From: a candidate division Hyd24-12 bacterium UBA6080
Lineage (GTDB): Bacteria > Fermentibacterota > Fermentibacteria > Fermentibacterales > JCC-6
Direction of reading: 5' to 3'
DNA: 64,000 nucleotides
NCBI GenBank assembly: GCA_002436025.1
Contig: DIXM01000016.1
Coordinates: 29,330-93,329 of the forward strand
Made by a program: the position numbers and the translations under genes. Positions 1 through 8,240 of this stretch are shown here, piece after piece. Position 1 is the first letter of the stretch. Every line of letters begins with the position of its first letter. Below the pieces are notes generated by a model. It was given only the letters and a program-made list of their open reading frames with translations, was not told the origin of the DNA and did not search any database.

Positions 1-1
1 G

Positions 2-313
2 GAGAGCGGGTCCATCCTCGAACTCCTCGAAGCACTTGAGTCCCTTGCCCGGCGGGACGAACCAGGCCTTCCGCATCTTGTCCAACGTCCCGTTCTGTCC
101 ATATCCGAGTGCATCGACAGGATCTCGCTTGCCCTTCCTGAAAGGGGCTCATCCGGATCCTTCGCCGGAATACTTGGTGAAACCCCGACCAGACAGCGTC
201 TGGTCTCTTTTTTCGTTACCCTGCTTGAACTTGTGAGACGGGGATGGGTGGCTTCCAGGCAGGAGGGGCCCTTCGGCGGCATCACGCTGGAAAGAACCGG
301 AAGATGGGCATGA
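2..313 (+). CDS. scpA: Segregation and condensation protein A, C-terminal part (partial at window edge)
   Basis: The frame is open from the window edge to a TGA at 311-313 and gives the last 103 residues. The end of the protein carries the winged-helix signature of ScpA (RQRLVSFFVTLLELVRRGWV followed by a Q-x-x-x-FGGITLERT strand). ScpA is the kleisin subunit that bridges SMC heads in the chromosome-condensing SMC-ScpAB complex. The stop overlaps the start of scpB by four bases (ATGA), so the two partners are translationally coupled. The N-terminal SMC-binding part lies outside the window. Confidence 0.85.
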   Translation, partial: ESGSILELLEALESLARRDEPGLPHLVQRPVLSISECIDRISLALPERGSSGSFAGILGETPTRQRLVSFFVTLLELVRRGWVASRQEGPFGGITLERTGRWA

Positions 314-900
314 CACTTGACAGGCTCGCGCGGGAGGTCGAAGCCCTTCTCATGGCTTCAGACCGCCCCCTTTCCATTGAACGGCTCTGCGAACTGACGG
401 GAGCAGGCCTTGAGGCAGTTGAGCAGGCCGTATCCCGCGTGGAGGACGCCCTCGTTTCCGGGGGTCATGCCATGGAGATCGCCTACCTGGCGGGCGGATA
501 CCGTCTTGTGACGGAGCCGGCGCTTGGAACGGTGGTTTCAAGGCTGTTCGAGGGACGCAGGCCCGGCAAACTCACCAGGGCCGCCCTCGAAACGCTGGCA
601 GTGGTGGCCTACAGCCAGCCCTGCACCCGGGCCCACGTGGAGGCCGTCAGGGGCGTCAACTGCGACAGCGCCATGAAAACACTCCTCGAAAGGGATTTCC
701 TGGCCATCTCCGGCCGGATGGAAACACCGGGCCGGCCCCTTCTTTACGGAACGACACATGCATTTCTCGAGTATTTCGGATTGGCCAGGCTGGAGCATCT
801 TCCGAGGCTTGACGAGATTGGCAACCTTCTCGCCCTGGGAGCCGACGACCTGGAAAAGGCGGCACTCGACCTTTCAAAGGACGGCGAAGATGACCACTGA
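310..900 (+). CDS. scpB: Segregation and condensation protein B
   Basis: The protein has 196 residues, a normal length for ScpB. It carries two winged-helix domains, the second marked by LTRAALETLAVVAYSQPCTR, the most conserved ScpB stretch. ScpB dimers bind ScpA and modulate the SMC ATPase during chromosome condensation. I chose ATG 310 because it forms an ATGA overlap with the scpA stop and has GGAAG six bases upstream. An in-frame ATG lies at 304, and the frame is open further upstream only as a shadow of scpA. The C-terminus overlaps rluB by 11 bases. Confidence 0.93.
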   Translation: MTLDRLAREVEALLMASDRPLSIERLCELTGAGLEAVEQAVSRVEDALVSGGHAMEIAYLAGGYRLVTEPALGTVVSRLFEGRRPGKLTRAALETLAVVAYSQPCTRAHVEAVRGVNCDSAMKTLLERDFLAISGRMETPGRPLLYGTTHAFLEYFGLARLEHLPRLDEIGNLLALGADDLEKAALDLSKDGEDDH

Positions 901-1618
901 ACACGGAGCGATGAGACTCAACAGGTTTCTGGCAAGATCGGGCCGCGGGGCACGCAGGTCCGTTGAGGAGAGCATCCGCGATGGCCTCGTGACCGTAAAC
1001 GGCGTTGTGGCACGCAACCCGGCGATAAGGGTCGAGCCGTCTGACATCGTGAGGTGGGACGGTTCACGGGTTTCCATTCCGCCGGTGTTCGTCGCGGCCA
1101 TGAACAAACCCGTCGGGGTCGAGACCACGATGAACATCGAAGAACCCAGGGGAGTGCACGCCCTTGCGGGGGGAATGCCGGCGGGAACGCTTCCCGTTGG
1201 CAGGCTTGATGTGAGAACCGGCGGGCTGCTCCTGTGGAGCAACGACGGCGACCTCACGTACCGCCTCACCCACCCCAAATGGAGGGTGGAGCGGGAGTAC
1301 CTTCTTCTGATCCACGGCCCCTCCGATCCGAAGGCAATAGAAAGGCTCCGCAAGGGGTCCTTCATAGCACAGGGGCAGTTCTCAAAGCCGCTTTCGGTGA
1401 CCAGGGCCGGCGCCGACTCCCGCCTGAAGCTGGTGCTGACAACGGGAAGGAACCGCGAGGTCCGCAGGCTTGCAACGATCTGCGGCATAAACCTCACCGG
1501 TCTGGAAAGGGTTCGGTACGGCACGATCCACCTGCGCGACATCCCCCGTGGCAAATGGCGCGTCCTCACCCAGGCGGAAATAGCGGAACTGCATGGCCTC
1601 GTGGGGCTCAACGCTTGA
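890..1618 (+). CDS. rluB: 23S rRNA pseudouridine synthase, RsuA/RluB/E/F family
   Basis: The protein has 242 residues. An N-terminal S4 RNA-binding domain (about residues 8-55, RLNRFLARSG...DGLVTVNG) is followed by the synthase domain. The catalytic aspartate is D107 in the family motif GRLDVRTGGLLLWSNDG, and the C-terminal GRNREVRRL motif is present. The enzyme converts a specific uridine in 23S rRNA to pseudouridine. RluB is inferred from the usual scpAB-rluB neighbourhood; RsuA, RluE or RluF specificity cannot be excluded. ATG 890 overlaps scpB; ATG 911, preceded by GGAG, is an equally plausible start and would shorten the protein by seven residues. Confidence 0.88.
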   Translation: MTTEHGAMRLNRFLARSGRGARRSVEESIRDGLVTVNGVVARNPAIRVEPSDIVRWDGSRVSIPPVFVAAMNKPVGVETTMNIEEPRGVHALAGGMPAGTLPVGRLDVRTGGLLLWSNDGDLTYRLTHPKWRVEREYLLLIHGPSDPKAIERLRKGSFIAQGQFSKPLSVTRAGADSRLKLVLTTGRNREVRRLATICGINLTGLERVRYGTIHLRDIPRGKWRVLTQAEIAELHGLVGLNA

Positions 1619-1676
1619 CTTTCCCCCCCCGGAACGAGATATTTGCGCCACTTTGAACGAGGGGATGTGAAGTTGC

Positions 1677-2330
1677 CTGCATAGGGTCATCGCCATCGAC
1701 GGGCCTGCCGCCAGCGGAAAAAGCACAACCGCCAGGCGCGTAGCCGATCTCCTCGGGTTTTCCTTTCTCAACACCGGGTCCATGTACAGGGCTTCCGCCC
1801 TTGCTGTCAAACGTGCCGGCCTCTCCCTTGAAAAGGGTGCCGAGGCCGCAGACCTGCTCACTTCACACACCTTCGGTTTCACGCCCGAAAACGGGATACT
1901 CCTCGACGGCACTGATGTCACCGACCTCATCAACACAGCGGAGATGGGGGAGGCCGCAAGCATCCTCTCCGCCCAGCGGGAGGTGCGGGTCTTCCTTGTA
2001 AAGCTTCAGCGCCTTTTCGCCCAGGGAAGGGACACCGTCGCGGAGGGCCGCGACATGGGGACCGTAGTTTTCCCCGACGCCTTCATGAAGGTCTACGTTG
2101 TGGCCGATGCCCCTGTCAGGGCCAGACGGCGGCTTCGTGACCTGGGCGGCGGCGACATGAGCGAGATGATAAGACAGGTCCTCAGGCGCGACCGCCGTGA
2201 CCGCTTCAGGACGGACAGCCCCCTCAGGGTCGCTCCGGGCGCCTGCTGGCTCGACGGCACCCACATGTCGCTGGCGCAGCAGGTCGACGCTGTTGTCGCC
2301 GAGTACAGAAGGCTGGTGCCGGACCCGTGA
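1677..2330 (+). CDS. cmk: Cytidylate kinase (start codon unclear)
   Basis: Cytidylate kinase phosphorylates CMP and dCMP with ATP. The P-loop reads DGPAASGKST directly after a VIAI strand, and the C-terminal half has the family's RDMGTVVFPDA motif. Read from a CTG at 1677 the protein has 217 residues, the usual length. No ATG, GTG or TTG lies in frame between the upstream TGA at 1668 and the P-loop. The best ribosome site (GAGGGG, 1659-1664) sits eight bases before a TTG at 1673, but that TTG is in another frame and reaches a stop after three codons. A CTG start or a one-base error are the main explanations. The gene ends in a GTGA overlap with plsC. Confidence 0.85.
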   Translation: MHRVIAIDGPAASGKSTTARRVADLLGFSFLNTGSMYRASALAVKRAGLSLEKGAEAADLLTSHTFGFTPENGILLDGTDVTDLINTAEMGEAASILSAQREVRVFLVKLQRLFAQGRDTVAEGRDMGTVVFPDAFMKVYVVADAPVRARRRLRDLGGGDMSEMIRQVLRRDRRDRFRTDSPLRVAPGACWLDGTHMSLAQQVDAVVAEYRRLVPDP

Positions 2331-2983
2331 GGACAAGGTTCATTCATGTTATCCACTGGTTCATACGACTGATCGCCAGACGTTTCTTCGGGCTCACGGA
2401 AACCGGCCGCGAGAACATTCCCCGTACCGGAGCGGTTATCCTCGCCGCAAACCACATTTCGGACTGGGATCCCCCCATACTTGGAATGGCCTCAAGCCGT
2501 GTTCCCCATTACATGGCCAAGTCCGAGCTGTTTCGGAAGCCCCTGGCCGCCTTCCTTCTTCGAAAGCTCGGAGCGTTCCCCGTGAACCGCACCGGTGTGG
2601 ATACGACCGCGATAAGGATGTCCCTTTCCATACTCTCGCAGGGCGGTATCCTCGCGATGTTCCCCGAGGGAACACGGAACCGCAGGGGGCTTCTGGGGAA
2701 GGCGAAGCAGGGCATAGCACTGATAGCCAAACGCAGTGGCGCGCCCATAGTGCCCGCATACATCAGCGGGACAAAGCGCCCTTTTTGTGGTTTCAGGGTG
2801 GCCTTCGGGCCGCCGATCGCACCGGGCGAGATCGGCGCAGTGCACGCAAGCGGCGGATACAGCGCCCTGTCGGACCTTCTGATGGAAAGGATTGCCGACG
2901 CGGGAAAACGGGCCGGCACTTTCACAGGATACGATGAGTCGATATCGGATTTGGATGAGAATGCGGATGAAGAAAAAAACTGA
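2327..2983 (+). CDS. plsC: 1-acyl-sn-glycerol-3-phosphate acyltransferase
   Basis: The protein has 218 residues and starts at GTG within the cmk stop (GTGA). It has the PlsC/LPLAT motifs in order: motif I NHISDWD (catalytic H43 and D48, HX4D), FPEGTRNR (glycerol-phosphate binding, about residue 110) and the later APIVPAYISGT. It transfers a fatty acyl group to lysophosphatidic acid to make phosphatidic acid at the inner membrane face. The hydrophobic N-terminal helix supports membrane association. The cmk-plsC-rpsA order is common in bacteria. Confidence 0.9.
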   Translation: MRTRFIHVIHWFIRLIARRFFGLTETGRENIPRTGAVILAANHISDWDPPILGMASSRVPHYMAKSELFRKPLAAFLLRKLGAFPVNRTGVDTTAIRMSLSILSQGGILAMFPEGTRNRRGLLGKAKQGIALIAKRSGAPIVPAYISGTKRPFCGFRVAFGPPIAPGEIGAVHASGGYSALSDLLMERIADAGKRAGTFTGYDESISDLDENADEEKN

Positions 2984-3002
2984 GGAAGAGAAGGGAGAAT
3001 TC

Positions 3003-4823
3003 ATGGGTTCAAACGACGAGAAGGAGTTTATCGTTGGCCTCTCCGAAGAGGACATCGAGGCGATAGAGGGACAGGACTACACCAGGGAGGAACGCCGGGT
3101 ACTCGAGACCCAGTACGACAACACACTGGGCCAGACCGTCCTTCGGGTGGGTACCATCGTCCCGGGCAAGATCATAGCCGCCAACGACAAGGAAGTTCTT
3201 GTCAACATCGGCTACAAGAGCGAGGGCGTCATCCCCCGCCAGGAGTTCCGCAGCGACGACGAGGTCTCCGAGGGCACCAAGGTCGACGTTTTCATCGAGA
3301 AACTCGAAGACGACGACGGCAGGGTTTCGGTGAGCAAGGAAAAGGCCCACTTCCACAGGGTCTGGAACGACATCAAGGCAGCCTACGACGAGAGTACCGT
3401 TCTCAAGGGCACTGTCATCAAGCGCATCAAGGGCGGTCTCACGGTACGCATCATGGGCGTTGATGCCTTCCTTCCCGGCTCACAGGTCGCCCTCAGGCAG
3501 GTTCCCAACCTCGAGAAGTTCTGCGGTGAGGAGCTCGACTTCAGGGTCATCAAGCTCAACAAGAGGCGCCGCAACATCGTGGTCAGCCGCCGGCAGGTTC
3601 TTGAAGAGGCCCGCAGCGAACTGAAGGAAACCCTCATCAAGGACCTCGACGAGGGTCAGGTACGCATCGGCATCGTGAAGAACATCACTGATTTCGGCGC
3701 GTTCGTGGACCTCGGCGGAATCGACGGCCTCCTTCACATCACCGACATGAGCTGGGGCAGGGTAAAGCATCCTTCCCAGATCGTCAGCATCGGCGACGAG
3801 ATAGAGGTGAAGGTCCTCAAGTTCGACAAGGACAAGGAGAGGATCTCACTTGGAACCAAACAGCTCCAGCCCTTCCCCTGGGAGGGTGTGGCCGAACGCT
3901 ACCCGAAGGACGCAGTGGTCAAGGGTGTCGTTGCAAGCATTACCGATTACGGAGCGTTCATCGAGCTGGAGCCCGGAGTGGAGGGCCTCATCCACATCAG
4001 CGAGATGTCCTGGACCAAGCATGTCAGGCATCCGTCCAAGCTCCTCAACGTTGGTGAGGACATCGAGGCACTCGTGCTCAGCGTCAACGAGGAAGAGCGC
4101 AAGATCTCCCTCGGCATCAAGCAGACCATGGACAACCCGTGGGAGAGCATCGAGGAGAGATACCCCATCGGTTCGCAGATCAGCGGCAGGGTGAGGAACC
4201 TCACCAGCTTCGGAGCCTTCGTCGAGATCGAGGACGGCATCGACGGCCTCGTGCACATCTCCGACATGAGCTGGACAAAGCGGATCACCCACCCCTCCGA
4301 GGTCCTCAACAAGGGTGACGAGCTCGATGTAGTCGTTCTCAGCATCGACAAGGAGAACCACCGTATAAGCCTGGGGCTCAAGCAGACCAGCGAGAACCCC
4401 TGGGACCGCATGAAAGAGCAGTTCCCCGAGGGCACCGAGGTCGAGGGCGAAGTCACCCAGATCCTTGACAGGGGCGTCGTGGTCAACCTCGACCAGGACA
4501 TCGAGGGGTTCGTACCCCTCAGCCAGCTCGGATGGGATGAGCTTCAGAGCCCGGACAAGGTCATGCGCGCAGGCGACAGGATCCCCCTCAGGGTCATCGA
4601 GGTGGTTCCCAGCAGCCGCAGGATAGTCCTCAGCGTGACAAGCTACTTCAACGGGAGAAGCCAGGAAGAACTTCAGGCATTCAGGGCAGGGTTTGAGGGC
4701 CGTCCCCCGCTTGACCCCTCCGAGATCAAGCCCCTGAAGACTGTTGAAGAAACCTTCGGCGACCCCGAGCCGATCTCTGCGGAAGCGGAAGCAGCAGCGG
4801 CAGAAGAAGCCGGGGAGGAATAA
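3003..4823 (+). CDS. rpsA: 30S ribosomal protein S1
   Basis: The protein has 606 residues with six S1/OB-fold RNA-binding repeats, at roughly residues 45-113, 130-197, 215-285, 302-372, 389-459 and 476-545. Repeats 3-5 carry the full signature (GAFV-[DE]-hydrophobic ... G[IV][DE]GL[LV]HI[TS][DE]MSW). S1 brings mRNA to the 30S subunit and helps unfold leaders. ATG 3003 was chosen for the GGGAG element seven bases upstream; the frame is open further upstream inside plsC, but that stretch is not S1-like. The C-terminal tail is rich in Glu and Ala. Confidence 0.95.
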   Translation: MGSNDEKEFIVGLSEEDIEAIEGQDYTREERRVLETQYDNTLGQTVLRVGTIVPGKIIAANDKEVLVNIGYKSEGVIPRQEFRSDDEVSEGTKVDVFIEKLEDDDGRVSVSKEKAHFHRVWNDIKAAYDESTVLKGTVIKRIKGGLTVRIMGVDAFLPGSQVALRQVPNLEKFCGEELDFRVIKLNKRRRNIVVSRRQVLEEARSELKETLIKDLDEGQVRIGIVKNITDFGAFVDLGGIDGLLHITDMSWGRVKHPSQIVSIGDEIEVKVLKFDKDKERISLGTKQLQPFPWEGVAERYPKDAVVKGVVASITDYGAFIELEPGVEGLIHISEMSWTKHVRHPSKLLNVGEDIEALVLSVNEEERKISLGIKQTMDNPWESIEERYPIGSQISGRVRNLTSFGAFVEIEDGIDGLVHISDMSWTKRITHPSEVLNKGDELDVVVLSIDKENHRISLGLKQTSENPWDRMKEQFPEGTEVEGEVTQILDRGVVVNLDQDIEGFVPLSQLGWDELQSPDKVMRAGDRIPLRVIEVVPSSRRIVLSVTSYFNGRSQEELQAFRAGFEGRPPLDPSEIKPLKTVEETFGDPEPISAEAEAAAAEEAGEE

Positions 4824-4826
4824 GAG

Positions 4827-6122
4827 GTGGGCGCGGGGAACCAGGTGTTCCCCGCCCTTTCACCGGTGTTGCACCCGGGGGTGTTCGGATACACCCTCGG
4901 GTGTCGTCTTAACTCCTGTGAAACCGATGCCATGGTGTCATCGCTCGTAAAAGTTCTCGATGGCTCCGTGGCGGCTTCCTATCAAGACGCAGACATCATC
5001 GTCGTCAACACCTGCACGGTCACGGGACGGAGCGCCGCCCGGTGCCGCAAGGCCGTCAAGGGCTTCCGCCAGGGCAACCCGGGCGCTCTTCTCATCGTAA
5101 CGGGTTGTGCCGCCCAGATCGATCCCGGTCAGTTCGAGGGCATCGACAACTGCCTTGTGACAGGCAACAGCGACAAGGACAACCTTTCCGGGCTTGTTAT
5201 CGGCCTTCCGCCCGAAAAAAGGCCGGAACGGGTCATCTTCCCGTGTGAAACCTCCCGGGGGAGAAGGACCAGGGCGTTCCTGAAGGTGCAGGACGGCTGC
5301 GACAACGGGTGCACTTACTGCATTGTCCCACTGGCGAGGGGCGCATCCCGCAGCCAGCCCCGGGAGGTCGTCATCCAGCAGGCACGGGAACTCGGCGCCT
5401 CGGGCGCAAAGGAGATATGCCTGGTGGGTGTGGACCTTGCGGACTACGGCAGAGACCTCTACGGAAGGAACGGCTGCGGCCTTTCCGACCTGGTGCGCGA
5501 CCTGCTCGGTATCGGGGGCTTCAGGGTCAGGCTGAGTTCACTCGAACCCATGTTCCTCACCACCCGGACACTCGAGGAACTTGCCCTTCCCGGCGTGTGC
5601 CGCCACTTTCACATCCCTTTCCAGAGCGGCTCTTCCCGCATCCTTTCCAGAATGGGCCGGAACTACACGCGGGCACGGGAGGATGAGCTTCTGGAAAGCA
5701 TCCACAGCCTCTTTCCCGGCGCCTGCGTCGGTGCCGACATCATTGCGGGCTTCCCGGGCGAGACGGGGGAGGACCACGCCCTCAACATCTCACTGGCACA
5801 AAGCGGTTTGCTCGCCTATCTTCACGTGTTTCCCTTCTCTCCGCGGCCGGGAACGCCCGCAGCAACAATGGAGGGCGTCCCTCCCGGAATTGCGGCTGTC
5901 AGGGCAGGGGAACTGAGGGAGCTATCCGGGCAGCTCAGAAGGGGTTTTCGTGAATCGATGAGGGGGATCGGGGGTCTCATACTGGTCGAGGGCAGAAGGC
6001 ACGGGAACAGCCGCGTGGGGCTCACCGACAACTACATACCCGTGGCCGCCCCGCAGGGCTCGCACGAAGGTGAGCTTCTCGCGGTAACACTGGACGACTC
6101 CAACATCCTCTGGAGGCTTTGA
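4827..6122 (+). CDS. mtaB: tRNA t6A37 methylthiotransferase, MtaB type (radical SAM)
   Basis: The protein has 431 residues. The N-terminal UPF0004 domain supplies one [4Fe-4S] cluster (Cys 26, 63 and 94: YTLGC, NTCTVTG, VTGCAAQ). The radical-SAM domain supplies the second through C158-x3-C162-x2-C165 (DGCDNGCTYCIVP). A C-terminal TRAM-like domain follows. The family adds a methylthio group to N6-threonylcarbamoyladenosine at tRNA position 37. YTLGC rather than the MiaB/RimO pattern supports MtaB. The GTG at 4827 has GGAGGA just upstream; a later GTG at 4881 would fit the family's shorter N-terminus but lacks a ribosome site. Confidence 0.88.
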   Translation: MGAGNQVFPALSPVLHPGVFGYTLGCRLNSCETDAMVSSLVKVLDGSVAASYQDADIIVVNTCTVTGRSAARCRKAVKGFRQGNPGALLIVTGCAAQIDPGQFEGIDNCLVTGNSDKDNLSGLVIGLPPEKRPERVIFPCETSRGRRTRAFLKVQDGCDNGCTYCIVPLARGASRSQPREVVIQQARELGASGAKEICLVGVDLADYGRDLYGRNGCGLSDLVRDLLGIGGFRVRLSSLEPMFLTTRTLEELALPGVCRHFHIPFQSGSSRILSRMGRNYTRAREDELLESIHSLFPGACVGADIIAGFPGETGEDHALNISLAQSGLLAYLHVFPFSPRPGTPAATMEGVPPGIAAVRAGELRELSGQLRRGFRESMRGIGGLILVEGRRHGNSRVGLTDNYIPVAAPQGSHEGELLAVTLDDSNILWRL

Positions 6123-6124
6123 AG

Positions 6125-6769
6125 ATGCTTGTTGGACTGACCGGTAACAGCGGCTCTGGAGCAAGCACAGTTGCGGGGTTCTGGCGCGCAGCGGGCGCCA
6201 GGGTATGCAGCCTCGACAACGCCGGGCACCGTCTCCTGGAAAAAACCCGCACAAAAACGGCCCTGGGCATCGACCCGAACCTGACGGGTGAGGCCGCCCG
6301 GGCGCTCCTGAGGGAAAAGGCTTTCACCGATCCGGCTCTCCTTGCACGCATAAACAAAACGATGCACCCCGTAATGACGCGCTGGGCATGGTATTGTGCG
6401 TCCAGGCTCCGCAGTGCGCCCGGCATTACGGTCCTTGAGGGGGCTTTGATATTCGAGATGGGAATGGCCGGTGCGTTCGATGCGACGGTCGCCGTGGTGG
6501 ACACCCCCGAAAGAGCCTTTTTGCGTATATTTCACCGTGACGGCGTGACGGAGGCCGCAATGCGGGGCCGGTGGAATAATCAACTGACACCCGCGGAGAA
6601 GAAAAAAAGGGCGGACTTCGTCATTCATAACCTGGGAAGTATCGAAGACCTTAAAGAAATTGCTCTTTCTGTATATATAAAACTCAATAAAATGGAGGCC
6701 CACCGTGGCGAACAGAACACGCAAGCGTCTGTCCAAGACCGAACTGAAGAAGGATCCGGTATACGATAA
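6125..6769 (+). CDS. coaE: Dephospho-CoA kinase family protein with altered P-loop
   Basis: The protein has 214 residues and the fold of CoaE, which phosphorylates the 3'-hydroxyl of dephospho-CoA in the last step of CoA synthesis. The KAFTDPALLARINKTMHP and LEGALIFEMG segments align with the family. Two key sites deviate: the Walker A motif reads GNSGSGAST, with Ala13 replacing the invariant lysine, and the following DAD motif reads DNA (D31). The start ATG 6125 has GGAGG eight bases upstream, which excludes a TTG six bases earlier. The 3' end overlaps the next gene by 65 bases. It may be a divergent kinase or a non-catalytic relative. Confidence 0.75.
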   Translation: MLVGLTGNSGSGASTVAGFWRAAGARVCSLDNAGHRLLEKTRTKTALGIDPNLTGEAARALLREKAFTDPALLARINKTMHPVMTRWAWYCASRLRSAPGITVLEGALIFEMGMAGAFDATVAVVDTPERAFLRIFHRDGVTEAAMRGRWNNQLTPAEKKKRADFVIHNLGSIEDLKEIALSVYIKLNKMEAHRGEQNTQASVQDRTEEGSGIR

Positions 6770-7436
6770 CCTCGAAAACGCGCTGATTTTCGTAAAGGCA
6801 CGTTACAAGGAGCTTCTCGGCGGTCTTCTCGTTGTCATACTGGCATTCATCGCCATAAACGCCATCACCAACTCCTCGAAAAGGTCCGAGCAGAACGCAA
6901 TGGCGGGCTTCATCACCGCCTCGGGTCTCTACGACCAGGCCCTTCAGTACGCTGCGGGGGGAGACCTGCAATCAACGGTTCAGGCGCTCGACGCCTGCAA
7001 CGCCATAGCTACCGAGACCTGGAACCAGCACCCTCAGCGGAGCTGGGGCCGCAGGTGCGCCGTGATGTCCGCCAAGGTCATGATCATGCAGGGCCAGAAC
7101 GATCCCGCCATAACGCTTCTCGGTGAGCTTTTGGCCACAAGGCCTGCCCGTGACGTCGAGATCGCCGCACTGATCCACATGGCAACAGCCCTTGAAAACC
7201 GTGGCAGCCCTCAGGACCTCGAGAACGCTGAAGAATCTTACAACCGCCTGCTTGAGCTCACCGAGGGCAACGAGGACTTCATGCTTGTCACCGCCGAGAC
7301 CATGAAGGGTCTTTCACGTGTCGCATGGGCACAGGGGGACACCCAGGGCGCTTCGGAATGGCTTGCTGCTTCTCTTGAGCTTAACCCCGACACGACAGAG
7401 TTCGTGGGGTATCAGTTGGCTCGGTTGAATCAGTAG
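6705..7436 (+). CDS. Membrane-anchored TPR-like protein (YfgM-like)
   Basis: The protein has 243 residues: a basic cytoplasmic N-terminus of about 35 residues, one transmembrane helix (LLGGLLVVILAFIAINAI), then an all-helical, Ala-rich region that reads as tetratricopeptide repeats. This architecture resembles YfgM, an ancillary SecYEG/BamB-associated protein, but sequence identity to YfgM is not evident by eye. The GTG start has GGAGG upstream and overlaps coaE. A stem-loop formed by GAATCAG and CTGATTC straddles the stop codon. Confidence 0.6.
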   Translation: MANRTRKRLSKTELKKDPVYDNLENALIFVKARYKELLGGLLVVILAFIAINAITNSSKRSEQNAMAGFITASGLYDQALQYAAGGDLQSTVQALDACNAIATETWNQHPQRSWGRRCAVMSAKVMIMQGQNDPAITLLGELLATRPARDVEIAALIHMATALENRGSPQDLENAEESYNRLLELTEGNEDFMLVTAETMKGLSRVAWAQGDTQGASEWLAASLELNPDTTEFVGYQLARLNQ

Positions 7437-7540
7437 AACTGATTCAGCCACAGTTGCGCTTTTAGCGGGCTCGGCTTAATCAATAAAGCCTAGCCTGTTG
7501 CCCGGGTATTGATTCAGCCCACGGTTGCGCAATCTGCCGG
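7419..7540. repeat. Imperfect tandem repeat and hairpins after the core cluster
   Basis: The last codons of the TPR gene and the sequence after its stop are partly repeated. GGCTCGGTTGAATCAG (7419 on) recurs as GGCTCGGCTTAATCA (7468 on), and TGATTCAGCCACAGTTGCGC (7440-7459) recurs as TGATTCAGCCCACGGTTGCG (7510-7529). Two hairpins result: 7423-7433 with 7439-7449, and 7468-7477 with 7486-7495 (ten-base arms, one mismatch). Neither is followed by a T-run. The rest of 7437-7684 holds no convincing gene. Confidence 0.6.
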
Positions 7541-7684
7541 GACGGATGAGTTAATCGGAGCAGCCGCCGCAACGGTGAGCTGTCAGCGGGAAGAGCTGCA
7601 GGCAACAGCTGCTTTCTGACTTCTCAAGGCATTGAACAGAAGACCCTGCTTCTGCAGATGGCAGCGGAAGAATTGTTCACCAGA

Positions 7685-7713
7685 TTGACATGGAGTGACA
7701 AGCGTACGATATT
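7685..7713 (+). promoter_or_regulatory. Promoter of yefM-yoeB
   Basis: A perfect -35 TTGACA (7685-7690) is followed after 17 bases by GATATT (7708-7713, four of six matches to TATAAT). It sits 25 bases before the yefM start. Confidence 0.6.
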
Positions 7714-7720
7714 CCGTACG
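7703..7720. promoter_or_regulatory. Probable antitoxin operator over the yefM -10
   Basis: Two copies of the self-complementary hexamer CGTACG (7703-7708 and 7715-7720) flank the -10 box six bases apart. YefM-family antitoxins repress their own operon through palindromes at the -10, so this is the likely autoregulatory site. Confidence 0.5.
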
Positions 7721-7737
7721 GAGGATGGAGGTGCGGA

Positions 7738-7980
7738 ATGACAAACGTAACTGTTACAGATGCAAGAAGAAACTTGTACAAGCTGCTGGATGAGGTTGCT
7801 CAGTCTCATGAACCTGTGCAGATCGCAGGCAAGCGAAACTCGGCGGTTCTTGTCGGTGATGAGGACTGGAGGGCGATTCAGGAGACGCTCTACCTGACCA
7901 GCATACCTGGCATGCGGGAGTCGATACAGGAAGGCATGGCCACCCCGGTTGCTGAGTGTGATGAGGACCCTGACTGGTGA
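7738..7980 (+). CDS. yefM: Antitoxin, YefM/Phd family
   Basis: The protein has 80 residues. Its N-terminal DNA-binding fold follows the family pattern (VTDARRNLYKLLDEV ... EPVQIAGKRNSAVLVGDEDW). The C-terminal tail (DECDPDW-like, acidic and aromatic) would wrap the toxin. It neutralises the YoeB partner encoded immediately downstream with a GTGA overlap. GGAGG lies six bases before the ATG. Confidence 0.9.
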   Translation: MTNVTVTDARRNLYKLLDEVAQSHEPVQIAGKRNSAVLVGDEDWRAIQETLYLTSIPGMRESIQEGMATPVAECDEDPDW

Positions 7981-8240
7981 CATGGCTGATCGTCTTCACC
8001 AGGCAAGCGCAAAGAGACGCTAAGAAACTGGCTGACTCAGGTCTGAGAGAGAAAACGAAGACCCTGCTACAGCTGCTTTCAGAAGACCCCTTCCGGACAC
8101 CACCACCGTATGAGAAGCTTGTTGGCGATCTGGCTGGTGCATGTTCACGGAGAATCAATTTTCAGCACAGACTTGTCTACCAGGTTCTGCAGGAGCAGAG
8201 AACGGTCAAGGTTTTACGTATGTGGACTCATTACGAATGA
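7977..8240 (+). CDS. yoeB: Toxin, YoeB family ribosome-dependent mRNA endonuclease
   Basis: The protein has 87 residues in the RelE superfamily. YoeB residues are all visible: the glutamate in YEKLVGDL, the arginine in SRRINFQHRLVYQV and the C-terminal W-x-HYE carrying the catalytic histidine and tyrosine. YoeB cleaves mRNA in the ribosomal A site. It starts at GTG inside the yefM stop codon, so synthesis depends on antitoxin translation. Confidence 0.9.
   Translation: MTWLIVFTRQAQRDAKKLADSGLREKTKTLLQLLSEDPFRTPPPYEKLVGDLAGACSRRINFQHRLVYQVLQEQRTVKVLRMWTHYE

Noticed and set aside
1665..1673. ATG followed by in-frame TGA at the cmk start as evidence of TGA recoding
   Set aside because: Many genes in the window end at TGA and several overlaps depend on it as a stop.
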